A stretch of DNA of 19,063 nucleotides from positions 1 to 19,063 of the forward strand of contig URTP01000022.1 in assembly GCA_900550835.1 (NCBI GenBank), in the 5' to 3' direction. A program made the translations under genes and the position numbers. This document shows, piece after piece, positions 6,653 through 14,040 of the stretch (its first letter is position 1; the number at the start of each line of letters is the position of its first letter). The DNA is from an uncultured Collinsella sp. Its GTDB lineage: Bacteria; Actinomycetota; Coriobacteriia; Coriobacteriales; Coriobacteriaceae. The notes beneath the pieces are model-generated. The model made no database searches. It had not been told where the DNA came from and saw only the letters and a list, made by a program, of their open reading frames with translations.

Positions 6653-7252
6653 ATGAAGAAAAAGACCCTATCGATCCTTTCCCTTTGCATCGCCCTCTTT
6701 GCCGCGTTTGCCCTTGTCGGCTGCGGCGGGAGCGCATCGGGCGGCGGCAGCGCCTCCAAGAGCGAGAGCAAGGAAAAAGCTCCCGTCGCCAAGAAGACTG
6801 ACTTCATTTGGTTTAAGGTCGAGATGCCCGAGGGCGTCGGCGTAAGCGACTCCGCCGGCAAGAATGCCGACAGGGTCCAGCTCACCTTCCCCGAAGACGA
6901 GAACGCCTCGGCCGATCGCTTTATCCCCGTTTGGAAAAAAGCGATGACAGCCGAGGAATCCCACGCCGACCAGGCAGAAAAGAAGGGGGATACGTTCCAG
7001 TGGAAGGATGGCGGGTCCGTCGAGTATAACGGCAGGACGTGGCTCGTCGGAACATACGAGGACAACAGCGGCATCTCAACCATGCTTTTTACCGACGTTG
7101 AGCCGGGAAGCGTCTACGTCCTCATCTCGAACTTCGACCAGCACAAGAAAGAAGCCGAGACGCTCCTCAACTCCATCGAGTTCCCCGATGACATGGCAGA
7201 GGCAGTTTCCGAGGCGCGCGAAGTCGAGATTTCGAGCATCGAGCTCAAGTAA
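6653..7252 (+). CDS. Lipoprotein 1 of a tandem paralogous pair
   Basis: The 199-residue protein has a lipoprotein signal peptide (basic MKKK, hydrophobic core, lipobox LVGC with Cys24) and a Gly/Ser linker. It then has a ~150-residue extracytoplasmic domain opening with TDFIWFKVEMPEGV. I do not recognise the domain. It closely resembles the next gene across the whole length, including TDFIWFKVE, DRFIP, YNG(R/K)TW, FTDVE.GSVYV and the acidic end. The start is ATG 6653: AAGGAGG lies 8 bases upstream and the signal peptide begins there; the 24-codon upstream extension overlaps the leader hairpin. It is expected at the outer face of the cytoplasmic membrane. Function is unknown. Confidence 0.9.
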   Translation: MKKKTLSILSLCIALFAAFALVGCGGSASGGGSASKSESKEKAPVAKKTDFIWFKVEMPEGVGVSDSAGKNADRVQLTFPEDENASADRFIPVWKKAMTAEESHADQAEKKGDTFQWKDGGSVEYNGRTWLVGTYEDNSGISTMLFTDVEPGSVYVLISNFDQHKKEAETLLNSIEFPDDMAEAVSEAREVEISSIELK

Positions 7253-7322
7253 CGGGACACCCGCACGCGCCTACGCGCACCTGCGCACATGCGCCCCATT
7301 AAAGCAACGGGCACCCAACCCC

Positions 7323-7358
7323 GGGGAGGGCCGACAGGCATCGGCCCTCCCCTCTTTT
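7323..7358 (+). terminator. Terminator of lipoprotein 1
   Basis: GGGGAGGGCCGA (7323-7334) pairs perfectly with TCGGCCCTCCCC (7341-7352) over a six-base loop, followed by TCTTTT. It gives the two lipoprotein genes separate transcripts. Confidence 0.9.
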
Positions 7359-7405
7359 GGACCCGCGCATATTGCCACTTGTCGGCGCAAATCCGGCCCT
7401 CAGAA

Positions 7406-7421
7406 TGGGACACATGGCCCA
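7406..7421. promoter_or_regulatory. Near-palindromic operator candidate upstream of lipoprotein 2
   Basis: A second exact copy of TGGGACACATGGCCCA, within a 19-base identity (7405-7423), lies about 75 bases before the second lipoprotein start. Its position fits a promoter-proximal regulatory site better than that of the first copy. Confidence 0.45.
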
Positions 7422-7495
7422 CCCTAGCGAGCCGCCCACGCGTACAGTAAAGGCAGGTAATCCATGGGCGGTTACAGATCGAGGAGGACACGACC

Positions 7496-8062
7496 ATGAA
7501 AAAGAAGGCCTTTGCGATTCTCACACTCTGCATCAGTCTCCTTGCCGCGGTTGCCCTGGTGGGTTGCGGCGGAAGCGGCGGCGCAGAAAAGCCAGCCGTG
7601 GATATGAGGACCGACTTCATTTGGTTTAAGGTCGAGGTGCCCGAGGGCGTCGAGATCACCGACGTTGCCGGCGACACCGCCGACAGGGCCCAGTTTAAGT
7701 TCACCGAGAGCGAGCATGCGAGCGACCGCTTCATACCCATCTTCGACCCCGATAAGAACGCCGACGAACTGTTCGACTACGAGGCAAAGTGGAAGGCCAA
7801 CTCCGGATGGACCGAGAGCGACCCCGTTAAATACAACGGCAAGACCTGGCGCAGTGCTTACTTTACGCACTCGGGCGGCGTAACGACCGAGTGCTTTACC
7901 GACGTTGAAGGCGGCAGCGTTTACGTGCGCATCGACAACGTCGAGGAGCACAAGGACGCCGTCGAGACCATGATGAAGTCCCTGGAATTTGCCGATGATA
8001 TCGCCAAGGCCAAGACCGAGGCCATGGACGTCAAGCTCGACGATATCGAGATCAAGCGCTAA
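7496..8062 (+). CDS. Lipoprotein 2 of a tandem paralogous pair
   Basis: The 188-residue protein is a paralogue of the preceding one. It has MKKK, a hydrophobic core and lipobox LVGC (Cys24), then a shorter linker and the same domain beginning TDFIWFKVEVPEGV. The AGGAGG ribosome site is 8 bases before ATG. Conserved Trp and aromatic positions match between the two copies. The central part (about 85-115) and the linker differ most, so the copies have diverged rather than duplicated recently. It has its own upstream 19-base repeat and terminator, so the unit looks like promoter-gene-terminator duplicated in tandem. Function is unknown; cell-envelope location is inferred from the lipobox. Confidence 0.9.
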   Translation: MKKKAFAILTLCISLLAAVALVGCGGSGGAEKPAVDMRTDFIWFKVEVPEGVEITDVAGDTADRAQFKFTESEHASDRFIPIFDPDKNADELFDYEAKWKANSGWTESDPVKYNGKTWRSAYFTHSGGVTTECFTDVEGGSVYVRIDNVEEHKDAVETMMKSLEFADDIAKAKTEAMDVKLDDIEIKR

Positions 8063-8132
8063 GCGACTGGCGAGCGCAGCGGGAAACACGAGCGCAGCGC
8101 AAACAAGCGACGGTACCCCAGCGCTTCGTACT

Positions 8133-8165
8133 AAGGGAGGGCCGGTAAACCGACCCTCCCTTTCT
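8133..8165 (+). terminator. Terminator of lipoprotein 2
   Basis: AAGGGAGGG and CCCTCCCTT with an inner CGGT/ACCG form a stem with one mismatch, two-base loop, followed by TCTT. The stem begins with the same GGGAGGGCCG as the first lipoprotein terminator. The rest of 8063-8368 shows no gene and no promoter I can call. Confidence 0.85.
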
Positions 8166-8368
8166 TATGCCGGCAGCCGACGAACGCGAAGATGCCGGGC
8201 GGCAAAACCGCCCCCCAGCGCGGTAACGGCACAACATGAACAAGCACCCCAGCACGTCCGCTCGCCGATTTATAGCGCCGCGCAGACAATTGAGCCGACA
8301 CCTTTAAACATCCGGGCAGTAAAGTGACCAAAATAAGTGCATAACCGCACCCTGCGAATGGAGGAGTT

Positions 8369-8806
8369 ATGACCGAACATCATGCCATCAGTCGCCGAGC
8401 GTTTACGCTGGGCCTTGGACTCGCGGCGTTGTCGCCACTTGCAAGCCTGCCCGAAACCGCCACGCTGGGCATTAGCCCGCGGACAGCCTTTGCGGACGGC
8501 ACGGCCGAGTCAGCGGCCACCCTCGACAATTTCGTCATTCGCCTTCGCCCCGCGGGCTATTTTCGCACCGCGAGCGTCAACGAAGACGGCAACGTCATCG
8601 GCAACGTCTGCCACCTGTTTAATGACGGCACGTCCAGCAAGCTCATCCTTGAGCACGTAGGGACCGATGCGGACGGCACAAACTGGTATGCCATCCGCAC
8701 CCTGCTCAATTTCGAAGAGCACGGGCTACAGCATTTGGTCGGTCGATGGCGACTCGGACAAAGATGGAAAGGTCATCCACGTATGGAGTGGCGAGTACGA
8801 CCATAA
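8369..8806 (+). CDS. N-terminal fragment: Tat signal plus first half of beta-trefoil region
   Basis: This frame opens after GGAGGAG with 5 bases spacing and carries the Tat signal (ISRRAFTLGLGLAAL) with a probable cleavage site after the Ala-rich end near TAFADG. Residues 50-115 (FVIRLRPAGYF..., WYAIRTLLNF) are authentic. Residues after about 117 are out-of-frame sequence ending at 8806. As it stands it would give a truncated secreted lectin-like fragment. Confidence 0.7.
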   Translation: MTEHHAISRRAFTLGLGLAALSPLASLPETATLGISPRTAFADGTAESAATLDNFVIRLRPAGYFRTASVNEDGNVIGNVCHLFNDGTSSKLILEHVGTDADGTNWYAIRTLLNFEEHGLQHLVGRWRLGQRWKGHPRMEWRVRP

Positions 8807-10841
8807 GGACAGCCGCGCCTATACGTTCGACCGCCAGTTCGACGGAACTTATATTATTCGAGACCGCATATACACGAAAAACGGTATTAACTACCTGGCC
8901 ATAGAATCGAAAGGCAAAGACCAAGACAACAACAAGATTTGCCAAAAGAAATATTCCATTCCGTGGGAGCTCGAGCTTGTCGGCTACAGCATGGACAAGA
9001 CCAATGCCACAGTTAGCAGCATCGACTGGACCACGTATAGCAGCTACGTCGACGGACCATGTTGGATGAGCCACGTCGAAGGCAACAAGTACCTCGACGA
9101 GCTGAGCATCCCGGGCACGCACGATTCGGGAACTTGCAGCGTGGACAACGACACCGAACCCCAATCCTCGCAAGCAAAGTGCCAGCAGGACTACATCCCC
9201 ACGCAGTTGCTCGAAGGCATTCGCTATTTTGATATCCGACTCGGAAAAGGCAACGACCCCGGCATCGACCATGGAAGTTGCTACCTGCTCAAAAAAGACG
9301 GGCACTTCATGCATCTCTCCGATGTCGTTGGCTACTTCAAAAAGTTATTGAACGAAAATCCGTCAGAAGCGCTCATCATGCTTGTATCCCGAGGCAACAA
9401 CGAGGCTACTGACGAGAGCCTTACGACGGCTTTCGCCAAGGTTTTGGACGACAACCCCAAACTGTTCTATACGTCGAGCCGCGTTCCCACACTGAACGAG
9501 GTGCGCGGAAAGATCGTCCTGCTGCGCCGATTTGGACTCGCCGGCGACAGCGTAAGCGGCCACACGTGGGGCCTCGACCTAACCGAATGGGACAACAAAA
9601 TCGCAGCACACCCCAGCAGCTCCTCTATGTGTCTCGTCCAAAACGCGCAAGGCTTTGAAGCCGCAGGGGAAACAGGCGACAAAAAAGCCTATTGCACCAA
9701 GGTATATGCCCAGGACCATTACGAATGCACCGGAACCGACAAGATCAGCTGGGTCGATATGGCCCTGCAGGAGACGGCTAAGCTCACCCGCAACGAGGTA
9801 GATGTCGAGGACGATAACGGGGCCAAGGAGCAAGTCCTGGAGCGCTGCTGGTCTATCAACTACACCAGCTGCACGAATCACAAGCAAGGAAGCAACCCAT
9901 TTACCGCAGCGCGAGTAGTCAACGAGCATCTGTACAAGAGCCCGTACATCAACCCCAGCGACAACGAGGAAACAAAGTCAGATTACCTCAAGCACATTGG
10001 CATCATCGCATCCGACTTTGTTGATGCGGCGCTGGCCCGGAGCATCTACCAGCGCAATTACGATTACGATACACAGCACAAGCAGACAGCTTCGTACTAC
10101 CTCCCGAGCCGCATGCGCATGACGTACGGCGACTCGCTGAGCGATGCCTCGCTCCAGGATGGCAAGACCGTTGGCGAGGGCCATTTCCGCCTTGTCGACA
10201 GCAGCAACGTACTCAACGTGACGGCTTCGGGCCATGCGTTTGCCATCGAATATGTGGATGTCGACGCCTTGGGCAACGAGACCGTTACGGAGCTGCGGGG
10301 CTCCGTGCCCATCGATATCGATCCACGCGCGCTGACACCCCACTTTGAGGGGCTCGAAGGCCTTAAGGCCGGCGAGGACGTGCGCGCCAAGATTGCGGCA
10401 TCACTCGAGGGCAAGCTCGAAACCGATGCCTGCACGGCCCAGCTCGAGTTTGTGCACGACGCGAACGGCGCTCCGGGCACGGCAATGGCCGAGGGCGAAA
10501 CATTTGCCGCAGGGACGTACTGGGTGCGCGCGAAAGGCCTTTTGGGCGACGCGGCACAGAACTACACGCTCGCCAGCGATGGAGCCGCAAGCTTTACCGT
10601 AGCGGCCTCGGGCAGTGCAGGCGGCACCGGCAGCGGCACGGGTTCCAACGCAGGCGGCGCCGACAAGAACGGCAAGGGCAACAAGAGCGACCAGGGCAAG
10701 AACTCGGCCGGAAAACTCGCCGACACGGGCGACGGCTCCGGCATTGCCGCCGGGCTCGCCGCTGCCGCCGTGGCGACAACGGTCGCTGGCGCTGCAATGC
10801 TTGCCAGTGACCGCGACAATACCGAGGACGTTAACGAATAG
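8667..10841 (+). CDS. C-terminal fragment: PI-PLC X domain to cell-wall anchor
   Basis: This frame carries the catalytic and anchoring parts, but authentic sequence only begins around 8715 (STGYSIWSVDGDSDKDG). The first ATG of this frame at 8667 has no convincing ribosome site and codes for out-of-frame residues, and there is no signal peptide. Without frameshifting or reversion the enzyme would not be exported. PI-PLC motifs and the sorting signal are intact, which suggests the break is recent or artefactual. Confidence 0.7.
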   Translation: MRTAQTGMPSAPCSISKSTGYSIWSVDGDSDKDGKVIHVWSGEYDHKDSRAYTFDRQFDGTYIIRDRIYTKNGINYLAIESKGKDQDNNKICQKKYSIPWELELVGYSMDKTNATVSSIDWTTYSSYVDGPCWMSHVEGNKYLDELSIPGTHDSGTCSVDNDTEPQSSQAKCQQDYIPTQLLEGIRYFDIRLGKGNDPGIDHGSCYLLKKDGHFMHLSDVVGYFKKLLNENPSEALIMLVSRGNNEATDESLTTAFAKVLDDNPKLFYTSSRVPTLNEVRGKIVLLRRFGLAGDSVSGHTWGLDLTEWDNKIAAHPSSSSMCLVQNAQGFEAAGETGDKKAYCTKVYAQDHYECTGTDKISWVDMALQETAKLTRNEVDVEDDNGAKEQVLERCWSINYTSCTNHKQGSNPFTAARVVNEHLYKSPYINPSDNEETKSDYLKHIGIIASDFVDAALARSIYQRNYDYDTQHKQTASYYLPSRMRMTYGDSLSDASLQDGKTVGEGHFRLVDSSNVLNVTASGHAFAIEYVDVDALGNETVTELRGSVPIDIDPRALTPHFEGLEGLKAGEDVRAKIAASLEGKLETDACTAQLEFVHDANGAPGTAMAEGETFAAGTYWVRAKGLLGDAAQNYTLASDGAASFTVAASGSAGGTGSGTGSNAGGADKNGKGNKSDQGKNSAGKLADTGDGSGIAAGLAAAAVATTVAGAAMLASDRDNTEDVNE

Positions 10842-10870
10842 GCAAGCCAGTCTTTTGGGCGCATCAACTC

Positions 10871-10908
10871 AATCGGGGCGCAGAATACCGTTCTGCGCCC
10901 CGATTTTC
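10871..10908 (+). terminator. Strong terminator between convergent genes
   Basis: A perfect 15-base stem, AATCGGGGCGCAGAA (10871-10885) with its complement (10891-10905), five-base loop, ends in TTTT on the plus strand. It terminates the PI-PLC gene and may partly serve the convergent PH-like gene. Confidence 0.88.
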
Positions 10909-10933
10909 ACCTTGGCCCAAACGTCGCCATAGG

Positions 10934-11203
10934 CTACATCACCATGTTCAGCGCGTTAACAAACTCCTGGGCCTTCGCACGGCTGCTCAGGCTAAAGACG
11001 CAAGCAGTCAACAGCCTGTTACGCAGAAAAACATCGCGGCCTTTGATTCTATTGACGCCCGTAATGTCCTTAAGATAGACAATTTCGGTGTGCTTGCCAC
11101 CAAAAGCGCCCTTCTTGAGCACCTCAATACGGTTGGGGTAGACCTTAACGTCTTTAAACCTACCCGAACCTTTGTCCTGGAACAGCAAAGTGTTGTTATC
11201 CAT
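10934..11203 (-). CDS. Small PH-domain-like protein
   Basis: The 89-residue protein resembles bacterial PH-like modules: short beta strands around RFKDVKVYPNRIEVL, a KGAFGGKHTEIVYLKDITGV turn, and a C-terminal helix (RAKAQEFVNALNMV). Such modules often occur alone or fused to SHOCT tails, and their ligands are generally unknown. The start is ATG 11203-11201, with GGGAG 8 bases upstream; a longer in-frame ATG at 11248 lacks a ribosome site. No signal peptide or membrane segment is seen, so it is cytoplasmic. It is divergent from the nuclease gene with 168 bases between. The SHOCT gene 3 kb away is a possible functional relative, not a partner shown by context. Confidence 0.6.
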   Translation of the reverse strand: MDNNTLLFQDKGSGRFKDVKVYPNRIEVLKKGAFGGKHTEIVYLKDITGVNRIKGRDVFLRNRLLTACVFSLSSRAKAQEFVNALNMVM

Positions 11204-11371
11204 GCGTGTCACTCCCGCGGGGTTCGCTAAAACTGCCTCTATGGCCACATTTTAGTCACCGCAAGGCTCCCATGCGAAGGTGCCAGACAGCACAGCAATT
11301 CGTGTCCGCGCGAGGCTTTAAACTAAATGCGATAAAGATGCATTCCACAAGAGGAAAGTGGGGCGACAGTG

Positions 11372-12421
11372 ATGGGCGAACTGGTAAACCGTGGAGAATC
11401 GGCAATCGTGCCAGAAGTTTTTTACAAGCAGGTTTCCTCGATTCTCAACGCCGCTCGCGACAAGGCCTATACCGCCGTTAACTTTGCGATGGTTGAGGCG
11501 TATTGGGATATCGGCAAGAGCATTGTTGATGAGCAGGGCGGAGAGGAGCGCGCCAAGTATGGAGAGGCGCTGCTCAAGGCCCTCGCAATCAGACTTACCA
11601 AGGATTTTGGTAAAGGTTTTGAAGCAAGAGAGCTGCGCAAAATGCGTCAGTTCTATCTTGCATTTCCAATTCGGGACTCACTGCGTCCCGAATTGAGCTG
11701 GACACATTACCGCAGGTTAATACGCATTCCTGACCCCGAAGCTCGCACCTGGTACATGAACGAATGCGCCGACTCTCGCTGGAGCACGCGCCAGCTCGAA
11801 CGCCAGATCAACACCATGTTCCGCGAGCACCTACTTGCCAGCAAAGACAAGGAGGCTGTCACCCAAGAAATCCAAAAGAGCGCCCCAGCTCGTCGCCCCG
11901 AGGATATCATCCGCGATCCATATGTACTGGAGTTTTTAGGTTTCTCGGACGATACTGCGTTTCGCGAGAGCGATCTAGAGCAGGCGCTCATCACACATCT
12001 TCAGAAGTTCCTGCTGGAGCTTGGCCGTGGCTTCGCTTTCGAGGCGCGCCAAAAGCGCATCACCTTTGATGGGCGCCATTTCTATATTGACCTTGTTTTT
12101 TACAACTATCTGATGCGCTGCTTCGTGCTCATCGACCTTAAGACCGATGACCTTACGCATCAGGACCTGGGCCAGATGCAAATGTATGTGAACTACTACA
12201 CGCGTGAGCTCATGAACGAAGGCGACAATCCGCCCATAGGCATCGTGCTCTGCGCGGACAAAAGCGATTCGATCGTCGAGTACACGCTGCCCGAAGACAA
12301 CGACCAAGTGTTTGCCGCCAAATACCTGCCGTATCTTCCAAGCAAGGAAGAGCTGGCGCGCGAGCTGAGTGCCGAGTACCGCGCCATCAACGAAGCGACT
12401 AATGGCGAAGTGCAAGGATAG
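11372..12421 (+). CDS. YhcG/DUF1016 PDDEXK nuclease-domain protein
   Basis: The 349-residue protein has the two-part YhcG layout. The N-terminal helical DUF1016_N region (about 15-155) contains the family's AYWDIGKSI and LSWTHYRRLIRI motifs. The C-terminal PD-(D/E)xK fold (about 178-325) has DPYVLEFLGF, then an acidic helix (DLEQALITHL), Asp240 in FYIDLVFYN, D255-L-K257, and Q268/Q270 with Tyr272 in GQMQMYVNYY. The usual E-x-K is D-x-K here, a conservative change. These are predicted nucleases found with mobile elements, restriction loci and defence islands. The start is ATG 11372 rather than the adjacent GTG 11369, with GTGGGG 8 bases upstream. It leads a plus-strand row with the ADP-ribosylglycohydrolase 63 bases downstream. 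No methylase or DNA-specificity gene is beside it. Confidence 0.92.
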   Translation: MGELVNRGESAIVPEVFYKQVSSILNAARDKAYTAVNFAMVEAYWDIGKSIVDEQGGEERAKYGEALLKALAIRLTKDFGKGFEARELRKMRQFYLAFPIRDSLRPELSWTHYRRLIRIPDPEARTWYMNECADSRWSTRQLERQINTMFREHLLASKDKEAVTQEIQKSAPARRPEDIIRDPYVLEFLGFSDDTAFRESDLEQALITHLQKFLLELGRGFAFEARQKRITFDGRHFYIDLVFYNYLMRCFVLIDLKTDDLTHQDLGQMQMYVNYYTRELMNEGDNPPIGIVLCADKSDSIVEYTLPEDNDQVFAAKYLPYLPSKEELARELSAEYRAINEATNGEVQG

Positions 12422-12484
12422 CAGCACGTTGCGACCGATACCCCCGACGGCGCTCCACATCACCCGGGAAAAGAGGAGCTTTCC

Positions 12485-13273
12485 ATGACACACAGACCGA
12501 AAACAACACTGCGCGACTGCATCTATGGGCTTGCCGTCGGTGACGCGCTGGGCGTTCCCTACGAGTTCAGACCTCGTGGCACGTTCGAATGCACCGACAT
12601 GATCGGCTACGGCACGCACGAGCAGCCCGCCGGCACCTGGAGCGACGACACATCTATGACGCTCGCCACCCGCGACTCCATCAGAGAGCTCGGCCGCATT
12701 GACACCGAGGACATGCGCGACAAATTCGTGAGCTGGATTGCCCGTGGCGAGTATACGATCGACGGCGTTTTCGACTACGGCGGCACAACCGCCCGCGCCT
12801 TGCACACCGGCAAAGGAGGCTCCGGCGAACGCGACAACGGCAACGGATCGCTCATGCGCATCGCTCCCCTGGCGTTCACCGATGCGACAGACGAAGAGGT
12901 CAGCAAAGTCTCGGCGATTACGCACGCCCACAGAACGTCGACCGACGCATGCATCATATTTGTTGAGCTGATGAGGGACGTGATGAACGGCGCGCTCCCC
13001 TCGTGGGCGCTGCAGCTAAAAAGCGCGCCCGAGCACGAAATCAGTTCCGGCGGCTTCGTGCGTGACACGCTTAAAGCCGCTACCTGGTGCTTTGTGAACA
13101 CCAACAGCTACGAAGCCTGCGTGCTTGCCGCCGTCAACCTGGGCGACGACACCGACCCCCCCGCAGCCGTCGCCGGCGCCCTCGCCGGCACGGTATACGG
13201 TATCGAGGCCATCCCGCAGGAGTGGGTCGACACCCTGCGCGGTAAAGAGTTGATTGAGAGCTGCCTGTTTTAA
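12485..13273 (+). CDS. ADP-ribosylglycohydrolase family protein
   Basis: The 262-residue protein belongs to the DraG/ARH family, which removes ADP-ribose from proteins or small molecules using two Mg ions. It has GLAVGDALGVPYEF (15-28, Glu27), WSDDTSM (52-58, Asp54/Asp55), GNGSLMR (about 118-125), AHRTS, and the C-terminal metal motif GDDTD (220-224). The Thr that normally follows the last Asp, a metal ligand in ARH3-type enzymes, is Pro225, inside a run of seven C bases. Activity may be altered, or the small bacterial subfamily tolerates this. AAGAGGAG lies 7 bases before the ATG. It sits between the YhcG-type nuclease and a 73-residue orphan, all on one strand. No ADP-ribosyltransferase is seen in the window. 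Confidence 0.92.
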   Translation: MTHRPKTTLRDCIYGLAVGDALGVPYEFRPRGTFECTDMIGYGTHEQPAGTWSDDTSMTLATRDSIRELGRIDTEDMRDKFVSWIARGEYTIDGVFDYGGTTARALHTGKGGSGERDNGNGSLMRIAPLAFTDATDEEVSKVSAITHAHRTSTDACIIFVELMRDVMNGALPSWALQLKSAPEHEISSGGFVRDTLKAATWCFVNTNSYEACVLAAVNLGDDTDPPAAVAGALAGTVYGIEAIPQEWVDTLRGKELIESCLF

Positions 13274-13305
13274 GGCGCCATTCAAGAAATAAGGCAGGAG
13301 GCATC

Positions 13306-13527
13306 ATGGAGAGGAAGATCGCAAATATAGACGAGTTCCAAGTGGACGAAAACGGGATTCCGCTATTTCCAGTAGGACTGAAGGAGGAAGCCAGCCTCTA
13401 TGTCCTCCCCGACGGGCGTTACCTCCCCTGCGGGGTCTACAGGACCGCGGACGGCGGTTCGATCATTTATGAGCCATCCGAACTAAGCTTCTTCGGGCAG
13501 ATGCTTGCTCAATTCAAAGAGAACTAG
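13306..13527 (+). CDS. Small orphan protein, third gene of the nuclease/ARH row
   Basis: The 73-residue acidic protein has no membrane segment or known motif I recognise. It has an N-terminal DEFQVDENGIPLFPVG, a likely beta-rich centre (SLYVLPDGRYLPCGVYRTAD, SIIYEP) and an amphipathic C-terminal helix. CAGGAGG lies 5 bases before the ATG and it starts 32 bases after the ARH gene, so co-transcription is likely. The compact PDGRYLPCGVYR segment could be a small binding fold. It is a real gene by ribosome site and spacing, but of unknown function. Confidence 0.7.
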   Translation: MERKIANIDEFQVDENGIPLFPVGLKEEASLYVLPDGRYLPCGVYRTADGGSIIYEPSELSFFGQMLAQFKEN

Positions 13528-13569
13528 AGGCTTGATTGCCCGTTAGATCGACACTGCTCCAAGCCATGG

Positions 13570-13624
13570 GGCGGGTAGGATGTCTCCCGCCGCGGCCTGT
13601 GAGGTAGAATTACGACTGCCGCGG
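13570..13624. other. Two hairpins upstream of the 30-residue ORF
   Basis: GGCGGG/CCCGCC (13570-13591) forms one stem; CCGCGGC (13590-13596) and GCCGCGG (13618-13624) form a second, enclosing a TAGAAT -10-like hexamer (13605-13610). The first stem has no T-run, so it is not a clear terminator for the preceding gene. Confidence 0.3.
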
Positions 13625-13670
13625 AATCCGCCTGCGGGCAACGCTCCGATCTCCGATTGGGGTGAAGCCT

Positions 13671-13763
13671 ATGAACTTGTTTCTTGAAATCCTGCGCCTC
13701 TCGATGTATGTAACCGGCATCGTCCGGAACCTCTACTCGATCTGGCGGGAATATAAGCAGTAA
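13671..13763 (+). CDS. Possible 30-residue hydrophobic/amphipathic small peptide
   Basis: A 31-codon frame starts at ATG 13671 after TTGGGGTGAAGCCT (GGGGTGA about 7 bases upstream) and ends at TAA 13763. The peptide begins MNLFLEILRLSMYV and ends IWREYKQ. It is rich in Leu, Ile, Tyr and Trp, with spaced Arg/Glu, consistent with a membrane-associated amphipathic helix. Its own terminator follows 22 bases after the stop. Size and build resemble type I toxins or small membrane peptides, but no antisense RNA is identified. Chance occurrence cannot be excluded. Confidence 0.45.
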   Translation: MNLFLEILRLSMYVTGIVRNLYSIWREYKQ

Positions 13764-13785
13764 CGGATAGCGAAGGGAGTCATGC

Positions 13786-13815
13786 AAAGGGCCGGTCGCA
13801 CCCGGCCCTTTAGAC
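13786..13815 (+). terminator. Terminator after the 30-residue ORF
   Basis: AAAGGGCCGG (13786-13795) pairs perfectly with CCGGCCCTTT (13802-13811) over a six-base loop. The T-run is short (TTT). Bases 13816-14040 beyond it show no supported feature. Confidence 0.75.
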
Positions 13816-14040
13816 GATAGTACCTGCGTTGCCCGCGCTTCCAAAGTTGACCGACTGAGGAGCGGGTTCCGCGGCACATCCTGATTTTACCCAGTGGCAA
13901 GGCTCTTTTACAGCCGTTCCACCGTTTATTTACATCCGCCAATCAAGACGAGGCTACTACGCACCTTTATTACACACGATGTTTTCAGCCTGGTATAAAC
14001 AAGTTCAATAATAGAATGCAAATCCAACCATCGTGTCTGA

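Larger units (their letters stand above)
8369..10841 (+). pseudogene. Frameshifted Tat-exported, sortase-anchored PI-PLC-like surface protein
   Basis: The gene is read in two frames joined by a +1 shift between about 8711 and 8720. In order it encodes a twin-arginine signal (SRRAFTLGLG), then a beta-trefoil (ricin-like) lectin-type region interrupted by the shift. Next is a PI-PLC X domain with IPGTHDSG (catalytic His codon 9120-9122), GIRYFDIRL (9216 on) and a second His in DHGSCYL (9270-9272). Then come Ig-like or linker sequence, a Gly/Ser/Lys-rich spacer, LADTG (10716-10730), a hydrophobic segment and a short tail. Such enzymes cleave phosphatidylinositol or its glycan anchors. LAxTG is the signal preferred by class E sortases. 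Removing one base in the shift window restores NF-(K)STGYSIW. It could be a true mutation, a phase variant or a sequence error. Confidence 0.8.

Noticed and set aside
11975..12931. 318-codon minus-strand frame across the nuclease and ARH genes
   Set aside because: It spans two well-supported plus-strand genes and their spacer, and has no recognisable domain.
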